From Deltaproteobacteria bacterium (GTDB taxonomy: Bacteria > Desulfobacterota > Desulfomonilia > UBA1062): a stretch of 64,000 nucleotides of DNA. The notes beneath the pieces are model-generated. The model was not told where the DNA came from. It saw nothing but the letters and a program-made list of their open reading frames with translations, and made no database searches. Location of the stretch: the NCBI GenBank assembly GCA_018434685.1, contig JAHDOV010000007.1:1-64000 (forward strand), in the 5' to 3' direction. A program made the translations under genes and the position numbers. Of this stretch, positions 8,917 through 17,117 are shown one piece after another; within the stretch, counting starts at the first letter, position 1, and each line of letters starts with the position of its first letter.

Positions 8917-8947
8917 TATGGGTGCATATGTACCCTTTTTGGGTGCA
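8908..8947. promoter_or_regulatory. Two phased operator dyads over the HEPN/MNT start
   Basis: TGTACCC-N5-GGGTGCA occurs twice, at 8908-8926 and 8929-8947. Within each unit the half-sites are near-palindromic, and the units are offset by 21 bp, two helical turns. They overlap the start of the wHTH-MNT gene. This fits cooperative autorepression by the wHTH domain (inference). Confidence 0.7.
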
Positions 8948-9056
8948 GATGGCAAGTGTCTTTTATAGATAAGGATTGGATGATAGGGCAGGGGATGATT
9001 GGATCAGGCCTTTTTTATGGAAGGGCAAGGGGAACGTTTCTATTTCTCAATCATTT

Positions 9057-9106
9057 CGCAATCCGAAATTCCAATTTCGAAATTAAACCATCTCTATTCC
9101 TTGACC
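9057..9106. repeat. Direct repeat copy A flanking the lipoprotein/TPR operon
   Basis: CGCAATCCGAAATT ... CGAAATTAAA ... ATCTCTATTCCTTGACC recurs in the same orientation at 15136-15178, with a 7-bp length difference in the middle. The two copies bracket the minus-strand operon 9167-14545. A GCGCCCAGTGCC-type low-complexity repeat follows at 9108-9135. Confidence 0.65.
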
Positions 9107-9166
9107 TAGCGCCCAGTGCCTAGCGCCTAGCGCCTTTTTCCCCGCCTCCAGAACGTCCTGAAGAGG

Positions 9167-10276
9167 CTACATCAGGCCGTTGGTCAGGCTGTCTTTGAGC
9201 TTGCCGCTGAGAAAGCCCTTCCACCGGCTCAGGGCGATTTCCTTTGCATCGCCTGCGGTTATTCGCTGGCCGCTTAACAGCTTGAAACCGGTTTCCATCT
9301 CGGTATTTGAAAACGGGTTGTCGGCCATTCCCAGCGTTGCCCCCTGTCTCGTCACCCTGTCGAGGTCGCCCATGATGGCCTGGTAGTCGCCCGGGCCTCC
9401 ATTGGCCAGCGTACCGACAAGGCGCTGCGGATCCAGGGCAGTGAAGAGATCGTTCGTGAACTCGTTCATCTTGTCCACGTGCTCCACCATCAGTTCGGCG
9501 TTGCGAGCACTGGTGGGGAGGATGCTCTTGAGCACGTCTTTCATGATATCCTTTGCCGTGTCTTTGGCTGCTTCCTGCGCAAACTCCCCGCCCGATTTCA
9601 GGATGCCGTCCTGCAGGGGAGAGGTCTCTGTGGTGAGGGGTTCTGAAAGCTGTTCCATGGAGGGGGCCCGCACGTCCGGGGCTCCTGTGCCCAGGATTTG
9701 AGGTGTAGGGGGTTCTCCGCTCATGGCAAGGGGCGTATCATCAACCTGGTCCATGGACAGATCCGATGGTGCTACAGCCGGGTTCGACGGCACGCCGAAA
9801 AAGTTCGTACCCTGGCCCTGACCGGGCAGGCTGAACACGTCGTCGAGGCTCTCGGATATCTCGCGATCTCTCCCGTCCCAGAAGGCCCTGAGGTTTGAGG
9901 CTGAGATCAGGCGCTGCTGGCGCTGCTCCTCGGCAAGCCTCTGCTGCTCCGCTTCTGCCATAGCCCGCTCTGCCTCGGCCTGGGCAGCGTCGGCAGCGTC
10001 TATCGCATTGAGGATGTCCATCACCATCATGGTGGTTGTGAGTGCGTTCATGGCGGCCATGTTCGACGAGGAGGGCCGGCTGACAGTGCTCTTTGTCTTG
10101 GGGGGGGTGATTTTCTTGACATAAGTCGGCGGCCGGCTGGGGGTATAGGAGCGGTCAATCGTCTGACCAGTGATAGATTCAAGCTGTCCGATGGCGCTTT
10201 CAGCCAGCACCGGGGATGACAATGCCGCGATTACAAACACGGTGACGATGACTCCTGCTGAACGAATGTATGTCAT
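9167..10276 (-). CDS. Exported protein of unknown function
   Basis: I do not recognise this 369-residue family. A signal peptide (about residues 1-25, ending PVLA) is followed by a Pro/Ser/Thr-rich linker (to about 70) and a Met-rich hydrophobic stretch (NALTTTMMVMDILNAIDAAD). Next come an Ala/Glu/Gln-rich helix likely to be coiled coil (AEAEQQRLAEEQRQQRL, about 98-122) and a mixed C-terminal part. It is the last gene of a four-gene operon with two lipoproteins and a TPR protein, spaced 36 bp from the TPR gene. AAGGAAG precedes the ATG. The setting suggests an envelope-associated assembly, but nothing here shows an enzymatic role. Confidence 0.7.
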   Translation of the reverse strand: MTYIRSAGVIVTVFVIAALSSPVLAESAIGQLESITGQTIDRSYTPSRPPTYVKKITPPKTKSTVSRPSSSNMAAMNALTTTMMVMDILNAIDAADAAQAEAERAMAEAEQQRLAEEQRQQRLISASNLRAFWDGRDREISESLDDVFSLPGQGQGTNFFGVPSNPAVAPSDLSMDQVDDTPLAMSGEPPTPQILGTGAPDVRAPSMEQLSEPLTTETSPLQDGILKSGGEFAQEAAKDTAKDIMKDVLKSILPTSARNAELMVEHVDKMNEFTNDLFTALDPQRLVGTLANGGPGDYQAIMGDLDRVTRQGATLGMADNPFSNTEMETGFKLLSGQRITAGDAKEIALSRWKGFLSGKLKDSLTNGLM

Positions 10277-10312
10277 AGCACTTCTTCCTTTCGCGTAATG
10301 CTTATAAGTTGA

Positions 10313-11896
10313 CTATTTCGTCCGGAGCTTTTTCAGCTCCTCCATGACCGCTTCTTTGAGCCACGAATCGACTGCGGCTGCCTTTTCAAAGTCCTTCCTG
10401 GCATCACTTTGGCGACCGAGCGCTGCACGGCATCTGCCCCGGGCAAGGTATGCCTCGCCGTCCTCAGGCGTCATTGCCACTGCCTGATCGAGCATCTTGA
10501 GGCCTTCTGCCGCCTGTCCCTCCATGGTCAGCGCCGATCCGCAGGTGACATAGGCCCAGGGCTGCGCCGGGTCGATCCTCAGTGCCTTGCGGCCATCGGC
10601 AAGGGCATCGCTGCCCCTGTTCCTCGCCAGGTTGACGTTCGCCCTCGTCAGCAGCGCCATGACCTCTTTGGGCTCCAGGGTCAGGGCATTGGTGCTGTCT
10701 TCGTAAGCGCGCTCGAGCGATCCCATCTTCAGGCGGGCGAATCCGCGCAGTGCGTATGCCGGGCCGGATGTACGTGTGTTGAGCACGGCGCTGCAGTCAG
10801 CCTCGGCCAGTTCATAACGGCGGAGCATGATGGCGGTCAGGGCCCTCCCGAGCAGCGTGCCTGCATCTTCGGGGGCGATCTTCACTGCCTGGTCATATGC
10901 TGCCAGTGCCTTCGCAGGGTCTCCAATCTCGCGGTATGCCCGGCCGGAGAAGCGATGGAAATCCGGGAGTTCCGGCGCGATCATGATGCCGTCTTCGGCA
11001 TACTCGGCCAGTGCATCCCAGTCGCCAAGCGCAACCGATGCCTGGCAGGCAGTGAGATATGGCCGGGGCTGCCGTGCGCCCAGTACAATGGCCGTATAGG
11101 CATCTTTGGCCGCATCGTCCCATCTGCCGCTTCGTGCCATCACCTCTGCCCGGGCAATATACGGAGCGGTTGCCTCGGGCTTGAGACTGATCGCCCGGGT
11201 AAAGTCGCTCGCAGCATAGGCAAGCCTGCCTGCACCGGCATGTGCCCTGCCGCGGTGGTAGAAGGCCTCTGCCTGGTCCTGGCTCAGGGCAATGCTTCTG
11301 TCCAGGTCTGATCTCGCCTCGGCCCACATGCCTTTTTCCACAAAGGCCCGTCCGCGGTTCAACAGCGCAGCAGCATCGTCCGGCCTAAGGTCCAGGACTT
11401 TTGTGTATGTGGTAATGGCACTGTCCCAGTCGAGCAGTTCCCGGTATGCGATTCCCTGAACGATCAGGGCCTCGGCGAGCTTCGGGTCGATCTCACCGGC
11501 ACGCCATGCATCGGAGAGTGCCAGGGTCCACCGGCCGTTGAATGCCTGTATCCAGGCACGCTCCAGGATGAGGGGCGCATTGTCCGGGAAGCGTGTGACG
11601 GCCTCGTCAGCCTGAGCCAGGGCCGCATCGGATTGGCCCAGCATGCGCAGGGCCCTGAGCTTGAATACAACAGGCCCGGGATCGGATTCATTGTGGGCAG
11701 CCGCAGCGGATGCCGCTGCCAGGAGCTCCATCCAGCGGCATTCATCTGCGAGCGCAGCGAGGTCGGTTGTTACCGGGCGGTCCGGGGTTTGTACGGCAGG
11801 TTCTTCGGCCCATGCCGGGGTCAGGGCCGGGGATATCCCCAGGATCCATAGCCCGCCGACAAGGGCTATTATGAGGATAGCGATGGTATTGCGCAT
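10313..11896 (-). CDS. Exported TPR-repeat protein
   Basis: The 527-residue protein has a signal peptide (about residues 1-30, ending AWAEEP) and then consecutive tetratricopeptide repeats over nearly its whole length. The periodic A..L.RG.A.....W..A..D pattern is easily seen, for example in AALLNRGRAFVEKGMWAEA and EAFYHRGRAHAGAGRLAYA. TPR arrays are protein-binding scaffolds, so this is probably a periplasmic adaptor. It lies third in the operon, 23 bp after the second lipoprotein gene. GAGGGAG precedes the ATG at 11894-11896. No catalytic domain is attached. Confidence 0.85.
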   Translation of the reverse strand: MRNTIAILIIALVGGLWILGISPALTPAWAEEPAVQTPDRPVTTDLAALADECRWMELLAAASAAAAHNESDPGPVVFKLRALRMLGQSDAALAQADEAVTRFPDNAPLILERAWIQAFNGRWTLALSDAWRAGEIDPKLAEALIVQGIAYRELLDWDSAITTYTKVLDLRPDDAAALLNRGRAFVEKGMWAEARSDLDRSIALSQDQAEAFYHRGRAHAGAGRLAYAASDFTRAISLKPEATAPYIARAEVMARSGRWDDAAKDAYTAIVLGARQPRPYLTACQASVALGDWDALAEYAEDGIMIAPELPDFHRFSGRAYREIGDPAKALAAYDQAVKIAPEDAGTLLGRALTAIMLRRYELAEADCSAVLNTRTSGPAYALRGFARLKMGSLERAYEDSTNALTLEPKEVMALLTRANVNLARNRGSDALADGRKALRIDPAQPWAYVTCGSALTMEGQAAEGLKMLDQAVAMTPEDGEAYLARGRCRAALGRQSDARKDFEKAAAVDSWLKEAVMEELKKLRTK

Positions 11897-11919
11897 GGCT
11901 TACTCCCTCTTCAATCCTG

Positions 11920-13200
11920 TCATTTCGCAGCGACTCCCTGTTTGAGGGCGGCAAGGATTGGCTTGAGCACCTCGATGCGCTGGCGGCATAAAATCGAGAG
12001 TTCCCTGTCCGGGGCAGGATCGCCTTCTCCCTTTTGCACCATGCTCTGGGCACGGTCTTTTGCCCGCTCGGCCTCCTCGCTCAAATCCAGGATCGTCTTT
12101 TCGACTTGGGTCGTCAGGTTCAGCAGCTCATCACCGGTTTTTTCCGCCAGGACTTTCGCCAGAGATCGGTTCTTTGCCTGGAGCAGCACACCATTGTTCC
12201 AGCGCAAGGTCTGGTTCCGGTTGGCACCGGAGAGGTCAGGCGTCTCTATGAAGTCCTCCAAAGGGGGATCGTCCACTGTCCTCAGCACAACCTTTGCAGG
12301 GAACCCGTTATCCATGAGGACGCCCACGGCGGTGAGGGTCCTGGACGAATGCAGGTACCCGCTCACCGGGCGCCATGCCCCTGTCTCATCACGCCGGGCC
12401 ACAATAACTTCATCCAGAGGCTCTGTCCCGCGCTTGGGATAATCCTGGTATGTGAGGGCGGTAAAGCCATCCGCGCTGCTCTGTCCCTGGGATATCGAGG
12501 GGGCGAGGTAGCTCCAGCAGTGCCGGCCTTCGATCATGATCTCCTGCAGGCGCATTTTGCGCACCAGGTAGTCATTCGCCAGTTTGGCCTGATCAGCCGT
12601 GCGAAGTGATTTTACGACCGCCTCGACGAGGCAGTTCCTTCTATAATCAGTCTCCTTGTAGTAGGCTTTGGTGACAACCTCCTCGAGATTGAAAAGAGTG
12701 TAAGAGTCCGGCGGCAGGTCCGATGGTCCGCCAGCCCCCAGCAGCCCCAGCGGGCTCAGTATGGTCATCAGTTGGACCTTTTTGAACTCATAGTCAACCT
12801 TTCCGGCCGGTATGCGTTCTCCCTGGGCATTTATCAGGCTGGTCTCCACGTTGTATGCGCACTTTTCCGTGCCGGGGAAGGGGATGATCCCCAGGCCGAA
12901 GAATCCCGTCAGAAAAGCCGAGCGATCCATTGAAGATTCTGTGTTGGTATCGGTCTTGACTATCACCGGCAGGCCGGTCCACTCGTCCGTGAACAGGTTG
13001 GGATAGAGCTCTCTGGAGCGTACAGCGAGTGAGTCATCCTTCCCATCGAGGGTGACAATGCTGAAGCGCACGTCGCCCATGCCAAGGGCCTTGTCGCCCG
13101 AAGGCTTGAGCGTGCTTTCGTAGCGTATCGAAGCGCAGGCGTTTAACGTGAAAACAATCAATGCCGCTGCCAGCCATGTCATAACTGTTTGTAATTTCAT
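11920..13200 (-). CDS. Lipoprotein of unknown function, paralogue of the next gene upstream
   Basis: A 426-residue lipoprotein with lipobox LNAC at about residues 19-22, followed by ASIRYESTLKPSGD. It is a paralogue of the adjacent gene at 13223-14545: both begin STLKPSGD...LG..RFSI, carry matching internal blocks (HCWSYLAP / TYWSYLAP, PLEDFI.TPDLS, RWNNGVLLQAKNRSLA) and end GDPAPDRELSILCRQRIEV plus a short tail. The final ~120 bp are almost identical in DNA to the paralogue, much more than the N-terminal halves. GAGGAG precedes the ATG. Function unknown; the duplication plus a TPR partner suggests a heteromeric envelope complex (inference). Confidence 0.8.
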   Translation of the reverse strand: MKLQTVMTWLAAALIVFTLNACASIRYESTLKPSGDKALGMGDVRFSIVTLDGKDDSLAVRSRELYPNLFTDEWTGLPVIVKTDTNTESSMDRSAFLTGFFGLGIIPFPGTEKCAYNVETSLINAQGERIPAGKVDYEFKKVQLMTILSPLGLLGAGGPSDLPPDSYTLFNLEEVVTKAYYKETDYRRNCLVEAVVKSLRTADQAKLANDYLVRKMRLQEIMIEGRHCWSYLAPSISQGQSSADGFTALTYQDYPKRGTEPLDEVIVARRDETGAWRPVSGYLHSSRTLTAVGVLMDNGFPAKVVLRTVDDPPLEDFIETPDLSGANRNQTLRWNNGVLLQAKNRSLAKVLAEKTGDELLNLTTQVEKTILDLSEEAERAKDRAQSMVQKGEGDPAPDRELSILCRQRIEVLKPILAALKQGVAAK

Positions 13201-13222
13201 TCCGGGCTCCTCTTATGGTTTT

Positions 13223-14545
13223 CTAAAGTGCCGCTTCCTGCTTGAGGGCGGCAAGGATGGGCTTGAGCACCTCGATGCGCTGGCGGCACAGGATCGAGAG
13301 TTCCCTGTCCGGGGCAGGGTCGCCTTCTCCCTTTTCCACCATGGTCTGTGCACGGTCCTTGGCACGTTCGGACTGTTCATTCAGGTCCAGGATCGATTTC
13401 TCGATACGGGTCACCAGATCCAGCAGATCGACACCGCTCTTTTCCTTCAGGACATTCGCCAACGATCGGTTCTTTGCCTGGAGCAGCACGCCGTTGCTCC
13501 AGCGCATGGTCTCGGCCCGGTCAGGGCTCGAGAGATCCGGGGTATCGATGAAATCCTCCAGCGGCGGTTCTTCCACAACTTTCACAACCACCTTTGCAGG
13601 GGCTCCGTTATTCATCAGGACGCTCAGCGCGGTCAGGTTGCTTGCACTGTGCAGGTACCCATTCACCGGTTTCCAGGTGCCGTTCTCATCATGCCGGGCC
13701 ACGATAACCTGTGCATGGGGCTTTGTGCCGCGATCCGGCTTCTCCGGGTAGAGCAGGGCGAGGAAGGAAACGGGCTTTCCGCTCTCCTGCGAGATATTCG
13801 GCGCGAGGTAGCTCCAGTAGGTGTTTCCGTCTATGGAAACTTGCTGCAGGCGTGACAGCCGTGCCCGATGGGCTGCCTCCAGTGAAGCGGTGTCGATCGA
13901 GCGCAGGGTTGTCACAACCGCCTCGATCATGATGTCGGTGTTATAGGTGCCATACTTCTTTTTTACATCATACGGTTCCCCGGACACCGGGATGCCTAAA
14001 AATACCGTATCGCGGGGCAGATCCGCCTGCCCTGGTACCGGAAAGGATCCAAACGGGCCCAGGAGGCTCACCCAGGTCGCAAACTCGACATCGAAGTTCG
14101 CGGTATTGTCTGCCATGCTTTCACCAAGGGCATTGCGAACGTCTGTCGTTATCTTATGGCTCGTGATAGCTGCCCCGGAGAACGGGATGATGCCCAGCGT
14201 GAGGCCTGTCAGCATTCCCGCACGCTGCATTCCGCTTGAATCGTTCTTTATCTCGGCCTTGACCATGACCGGCAGGGCTGTCCAGTCGTCTGAAAAAAGC
14301 CCGGGGTACAGGACCTTGGCACGTTCCTGCAGTTGCTGGGTGGTGAGGCGATAGTCCTCCATTCCCGGATAGACTTTGTCATAGACATCGGTATAGCTGA
14401 TGATGCTGAAGCGTGTCTGGCCCAGATTGAGCTGCGTATCGCCCGATGGCTTCAGGGTGCTTGCCACCCGCTGTGAAGCACACCCGCCCATGGACATGAC
14501 AATGAACAACACCACTGCTGTGATAGATAACTGTCGAATTCTCAT
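13223..14545 (-). CDS. Lipoprotein of unknown function, first gene of the operon
   Basis: The protein has 440 residues when started at the ATG 14543-14545. That start is favoured over an in-frame upstream start at 14638 because GAGAGGAG lies just before it and it gives a clean signal with lipobox MGGC. It is a paralogue of the following gene, 22 bp away. Conserved blocks include STLKPSGD, YWSYLAPNISQ, PPLEDFIDTPDLSS and the nearly identical C-terminus. No known domain is recognised. A hairpin with eight Ts in the leader (14733-14802) could attenuate the operon. Confidence 0.8.
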   Translation of the reverse strand: MRIRQLSITAVVLFIVMSMGGCASQRVASTLKPSGDTQLNLGQTRFSIISYTDVYDKVYPGMEDYRLTTQQLQERAKVLYPGLFSDDWTALPVMVKAEIKNDSSGMQRAGMLTGLTLGIIPFSGAAITSHKITTDVRNALGESMADNTANFDVEFATWVSLLGPFGSFPVPGQADLPRDTVFLGIPVSGEPYDVKKKYGTYNTDIMIEAVVTTLRSIDTASLEAAHRARLSRLQQVSIDGNTYWSYLAPNISQESGKPVSFLALLYPEKPDRGTKPHAQVIVARHDENGTWKPVNGYLHSASNLTALSVLMNNGAPAKVVVKVVEEPPLEDFIDTPDLSSPDRAETMRWSNGVLLQAKNRSLANVLKEKSGVDLLDLVTRIEKSILDLNEQSERAKDRAQTMVEKGEGDPAPDRELSILCRQRIEVLKPILAALKQEAAL

Positions 14546-14732
14546 GGCTATTTCTTGCTCCTCTCGATGTAAATTTACTTTGACCAGCAACCAAGACCCG
14601 AGAACCCGTCGGAAGAATGGAAACGGAAACCCCGGCATCCATCTTTATCGGCAAAGATGAGCTTGATATTTATTAGCTCTTTTTTGTTGAGAGGGGAAAA
14701 CATAGATAGCACTTTCATCCCGGAAAATGGGC

Positions 14733-14830
14733 AAAAAAAATCGCCAGAAGAAAGATTTGAGGTTAGGCATAGTATTTGGAGGGCTATGCCCTTTCTTCTG
14801 GCAAAAGGAGGGCTCTCTGTTGAAGAGAAC
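14733..14830 (-). ncRNA. Candidate small RNA or leader attenuator, CCTCC/T8 element 1
   Basis: Read on the minus strand: GAGAGCCCTCC, then an outer stem GCCAGAAGAAAG/CTTTCTTCTGGC (14791-14802 with 14743-14754). The outer stem encloses an inner stem GGCATAG/CTATGCC whose loop holds CCCTCCAAATA. The outer stem is followed by GA and eight Ts (14733-14740). The T run makes it an intrinsic terminator. CCTCC is complementary to Shine-Dalgarno sequences. It lies about 190 bp upstream of the lipoprotein operon on the same strand, so it is either a free small RNA or a leader attenuator. Confidence 0.5.
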
Positions 14831-15135
14831 TTGAGATGTATAAACCATATTGCTGTTTTTGTGGGAATCAGCCGGATGCTGAAAGAAATGTAATCTCTGC
14901 GGCATGCAGTGTGGTCGATTATCTTACCCTGTTTGTTCCAAAACACTACGAATATCAACAATCTTCACAGGGTCTTTCGCTACTCGCTCCGGACTTCATC
15001 AGGATATATAGAGACCGCACTCATCACGTAAAGCCGGGATAAAAAGGCGCTGGGCGATGTTTGTCTGCAAAACAGTTCTCCGCCGTGGCGGATCACAGCC
15101 TTGCCTACAGCTTTGGTTCTATAAAATTCGAAATC

Positions 15136-15178
15136 CGCAATCCGAAATTCGAAATTAAATAATCTCTATTCCTTGACC
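15136..15178. repeat. Direct repeat copy B flanking the lipoprotein/TPR operon
   Basis: Same orientation as copy A at 9057-9106, sharing CGCAATCCGAAATT, CGAAATTAAA and ATCTCTATTCCTTGACC but lacking a 7-bp CCAATTT stretch. The copies are about 6 kb apart and enclose exactly the four-gene operon and its leader. Confidence 0.65.
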
Positions 15179-15321
15179 CGGTGCCCTCACTCTTTACTTT
15201 GGCCCTTTATGGTTAATATCTTTTCAGCATTTTTCTGCACTTCTGCCTGGGATCTCGATCTATCTTGACTAACTGCCTTCTGCCTGGGGTCTTGAGCCTC
15301 AAGTCCTGCTCTGCCTTCTGG

Positions 15322-16095
15322 CTAATCATCCATCAAGTTTCTCGCTCCGCACAGGATGGCCTCCATCATGGGCATGTACTGGAAGAACAGCGGCTTGTCG
15401 CTCAGATCAAGAGAGCGAAGCTGGTTTGAGATGTCGTGGTCGCCCAGGGTGAGCTGAGCTGCCTTGGGGCTCATGGACTTGCCGAACTCCCTCGGGTTCA
15501 TGTACACGTTCGCAACCAGGGGCACGCCGTCCTTGATGGAATAGGTCTTGAACCGGTTGACCTTTTCTGTCGAGGTCTTCAGCTTCTTGCCTTTGAGGGT
15601 GAGGATATTCTTTCCGCCTTCGGAGAGCGTGCAGGCGAGCAGGGAGCCCTCGTCGCTGAAAACGATATCCGCGAGGAACTTGGGGTAGCCGTACATCTCC
15701 ACGCCGCCGATGCGGGCGCGCTCGGTGGTAACCGGGAGCTGCCATACGTATGCCGTGAAGTATCTTCTGGCCATCATGGAAAGGACAGTCAGTCCCGGTA
15801 TGTTTTTCTTCCGGAAGGTGATGGGAAACGAGATGGAGAATTCATTGTAGGGGTCGATGTCGCTGTCGCGGTATTCGAAGGCAGTAAACGCGGCCAGGGC
15901 TCTGCCTCTCCTCACTTCCACCGGGAACATGTCCGACCGGGGGAGCAGGCGGCGGACCATGGCGGTGGAAGCGGTGTAGATGGCTGTCATGGCCGTGTTG
16001 TCATAGTAAAAGACAGGCAGCTTGCCCTTCAGGTTAAATTCCTCACTGGTCATTTCCCACTGGATGACGCCATTGAAAAATTCGCTGTTATTCAT
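15322..16095 (-). CDS. Acetoacetate decarboxylase-family protein
   Basis: A cytoplasmic protein of 257 residues with the fold signatures of the ADC family: YNEFSISFPI at about 83-92 and the active-site region GGVEMYGYPKF with Glu133 and Lys139. Classical acetoacetate decarboxylase uses two adjacent lysines, the first as Schiff base and the second to lower its pKa. Here the second is Phe140, so the chemistry may differ, as in other ADC-superfamily members that are not decarboxylases. It is the last gene of a run with an SDR and two acyl-CoA dehydrogenases, suggesting beta-keto acid or acyl-chain metabolism. The gap to the SDR stop is about 70 bp. Confidence 0.8.
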   Translation of the reverse strand: MNNSEFFNGVIQWEMTSEEFNLKGKLPVFYYDNTAMTAIYTASTAMVRRLLPRSDMFPVEVRRGRALAAFTAFEYRDSDIDPYNEFSISFPITFRKKNIPGLTVLSMMARRYFTAYVWQLPVTTERARIGGVEMYGYPKFLADIVFSDEGSLLACTLSEGGKNILTLKGKKLKTSTEKVNRFKTYSIKDGVPLVANVYMNPREFGKSMSPKAAQLTLGDHDISNQLRSLDLSDKPLFFQYMPMMEAILCGARNLMDD

Positions 16096-16168
16096 AAAGC
16101 CTCCTCATTTTTTATGAAAGGGGGCCTGTGCTCCATACGCACAGGTGATTCCCCTTGGTTTCCATCTC

Positions 16169-17005
16169 CTACCTGCGGGCATACGACCTGACGATGAACC
16201 TGCTGAACAAACAGCTCAGGGTCACGGCGCCCACCGGGAACATCCGTGTGATCAGGTCCAGGATCTTCGCATCCATGCCTATGAGGATGCGCCTCTTGTT
16301 GCGCCTGATCCCCTGAATGATCACCTGTGCCGCCTCGTCGGCGGTTGTACGGAAGAGCTCATCCTCATAGAGGGATATGGCCTTTTCCCGGGACAAGGAA
16401 TACATGGCGCAGTTGAAACGCGTGTTGCGGGCGATATTGGTCTTGATGCCGCCGGGGTGCACGCAGCTCACACGGATATTCGTCCCGTGCAGCTCCTGGC
16501 ACAGGGTCTCGGAGTAGCCCTTGACCGCGAACTTTGCCGCGCAGTAGGGTCCGTTGTTGGGGTTCGTCAATATCCCGTTGATGCTGGAGATGTTGACGAC
16601 ATGCCCCTCCGGCCGTTTCCGCAGGTAGGGAAGGAAGGCCATGGTGCCGTATACGACCCCCCAGAAGTTGATCCCCATGAGCCACTCGAAGTCCTCCAGG
16701 GGGACGGTCTCCAGGAAATCGCCCAATGCCACGCCGGCGTTATTGATGATGATGTCCACGCCGCCGTGATGAGCGGCTGCCTCCTGGGCGTAGCTGTAGA
16801 CCTGTTCCCGGTCCGATACATCAACGATGTGGGTCGAGACCTTCACCCCGTTTTCGACGAGTGCGGCGGTCTCCTTCAGGCCGCCAGCGTCGATGTCCGC
16901 AATGGCCAGGTTGCAACCCTGTCTTGCCAGGTTCACGGCAAGCATCCTGCCGATGCCTGAAGCCGCGCCCGTGATGGCTGCTGTCTTGTGTGCAAGTTCT
17001 TTCAT
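16169..17005 (-). CDS. Short-chain dehydrogenase/reductase (classical SDR)
   Basis: 278 residues with the full classical SDR set: cofactor motif TGAASGIG (about 14-21), ADID after beta-2 and a VDVSD element, NNAG (about 89-92), and the catalytic region NISSINGI ... YCAAK with Ser and Tyr-x-x-x-Lys, then HPGGIKTNI. An Asp at the end of beta-2 (IADID) favours NAD(H). The C-terminal extension (FPVGAVTLSCLFSRFIVRSYARR) is hydrophobic and basic, perhaps membrane-associating. It likely interconverts hydroxy and keto groups of the substrate handled by the neighbouring acyl-CoA dehydrogenases (inference). Confidence 0.9.
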   Translation of the reverse strand: MKELAHKTAAITGAASGIGRMLAVNLARQGCNLAIADIDAGGLKETAALVENGVKVSTHIVDVSDREQVYSYAQEAAAHHGGVDIIINNAGVALGDFLETVPLEDFEWLMGINFWGVVYGTMAFLPYLRKRPEGHVVNISSINGILTNPNNGPYCAAKFAVKGYSETLCQELHGTNIRVSCVHPGGIKTNIARNTRFNCAMYSLSREKAISLYEDELFRTTADEAAQVIIQGIRRNKRRILIGMDAKILDLITRMFPVGAVTLSCLFSRFIVRSYARR

Positions 17006-17117
17006 TCTCTTCCTCTGACCTCCTTAAGTTGTGACTACAATGCGTCATGGTATTGAAATACCAACCTCTCAAGCGGTGAACGCTCTATCAAACAGCCCCG
17101 CGCTCTTTTCCCGTTTG

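Larger units (their letters stand above)
14546..15321. other. Spacer with hairpin/T8 element and direct repeat copy B
   Basis: Overlapping open frames on both strands look non-coding because they cross hairpins and lack ribosome binding sites. The stretch holds the nested hairpin at 14733-14802, direct repeat copy B (15136-15178), a GGCGCTGGGCGATG motif near 15046, and low-complexity CTTCTGCCTGG sequence up to the end of the next gene. Confidence 0.55.

Noticed and set aside
7866-9045. ACGTTTCTATTT direct repeats as attachment sites of a HEPN/MNT island
   Set aside because: Only 12 bp and similar to a common dispersed tag; too short to claim integration.
10409-12609. Long plus-strand frames opposite the TPR and lipoprotein genes
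   Set aside because: High GC leaves antisense frames open; they lack ribosome binding sites and the minus-strand genes have signal peptides and repeats.
14575-14961. Minus-strand frame upstream of the lipoprotein operon
   Set aside because: Crosses the nested hairpin and T8 run; composition is not protein-like.
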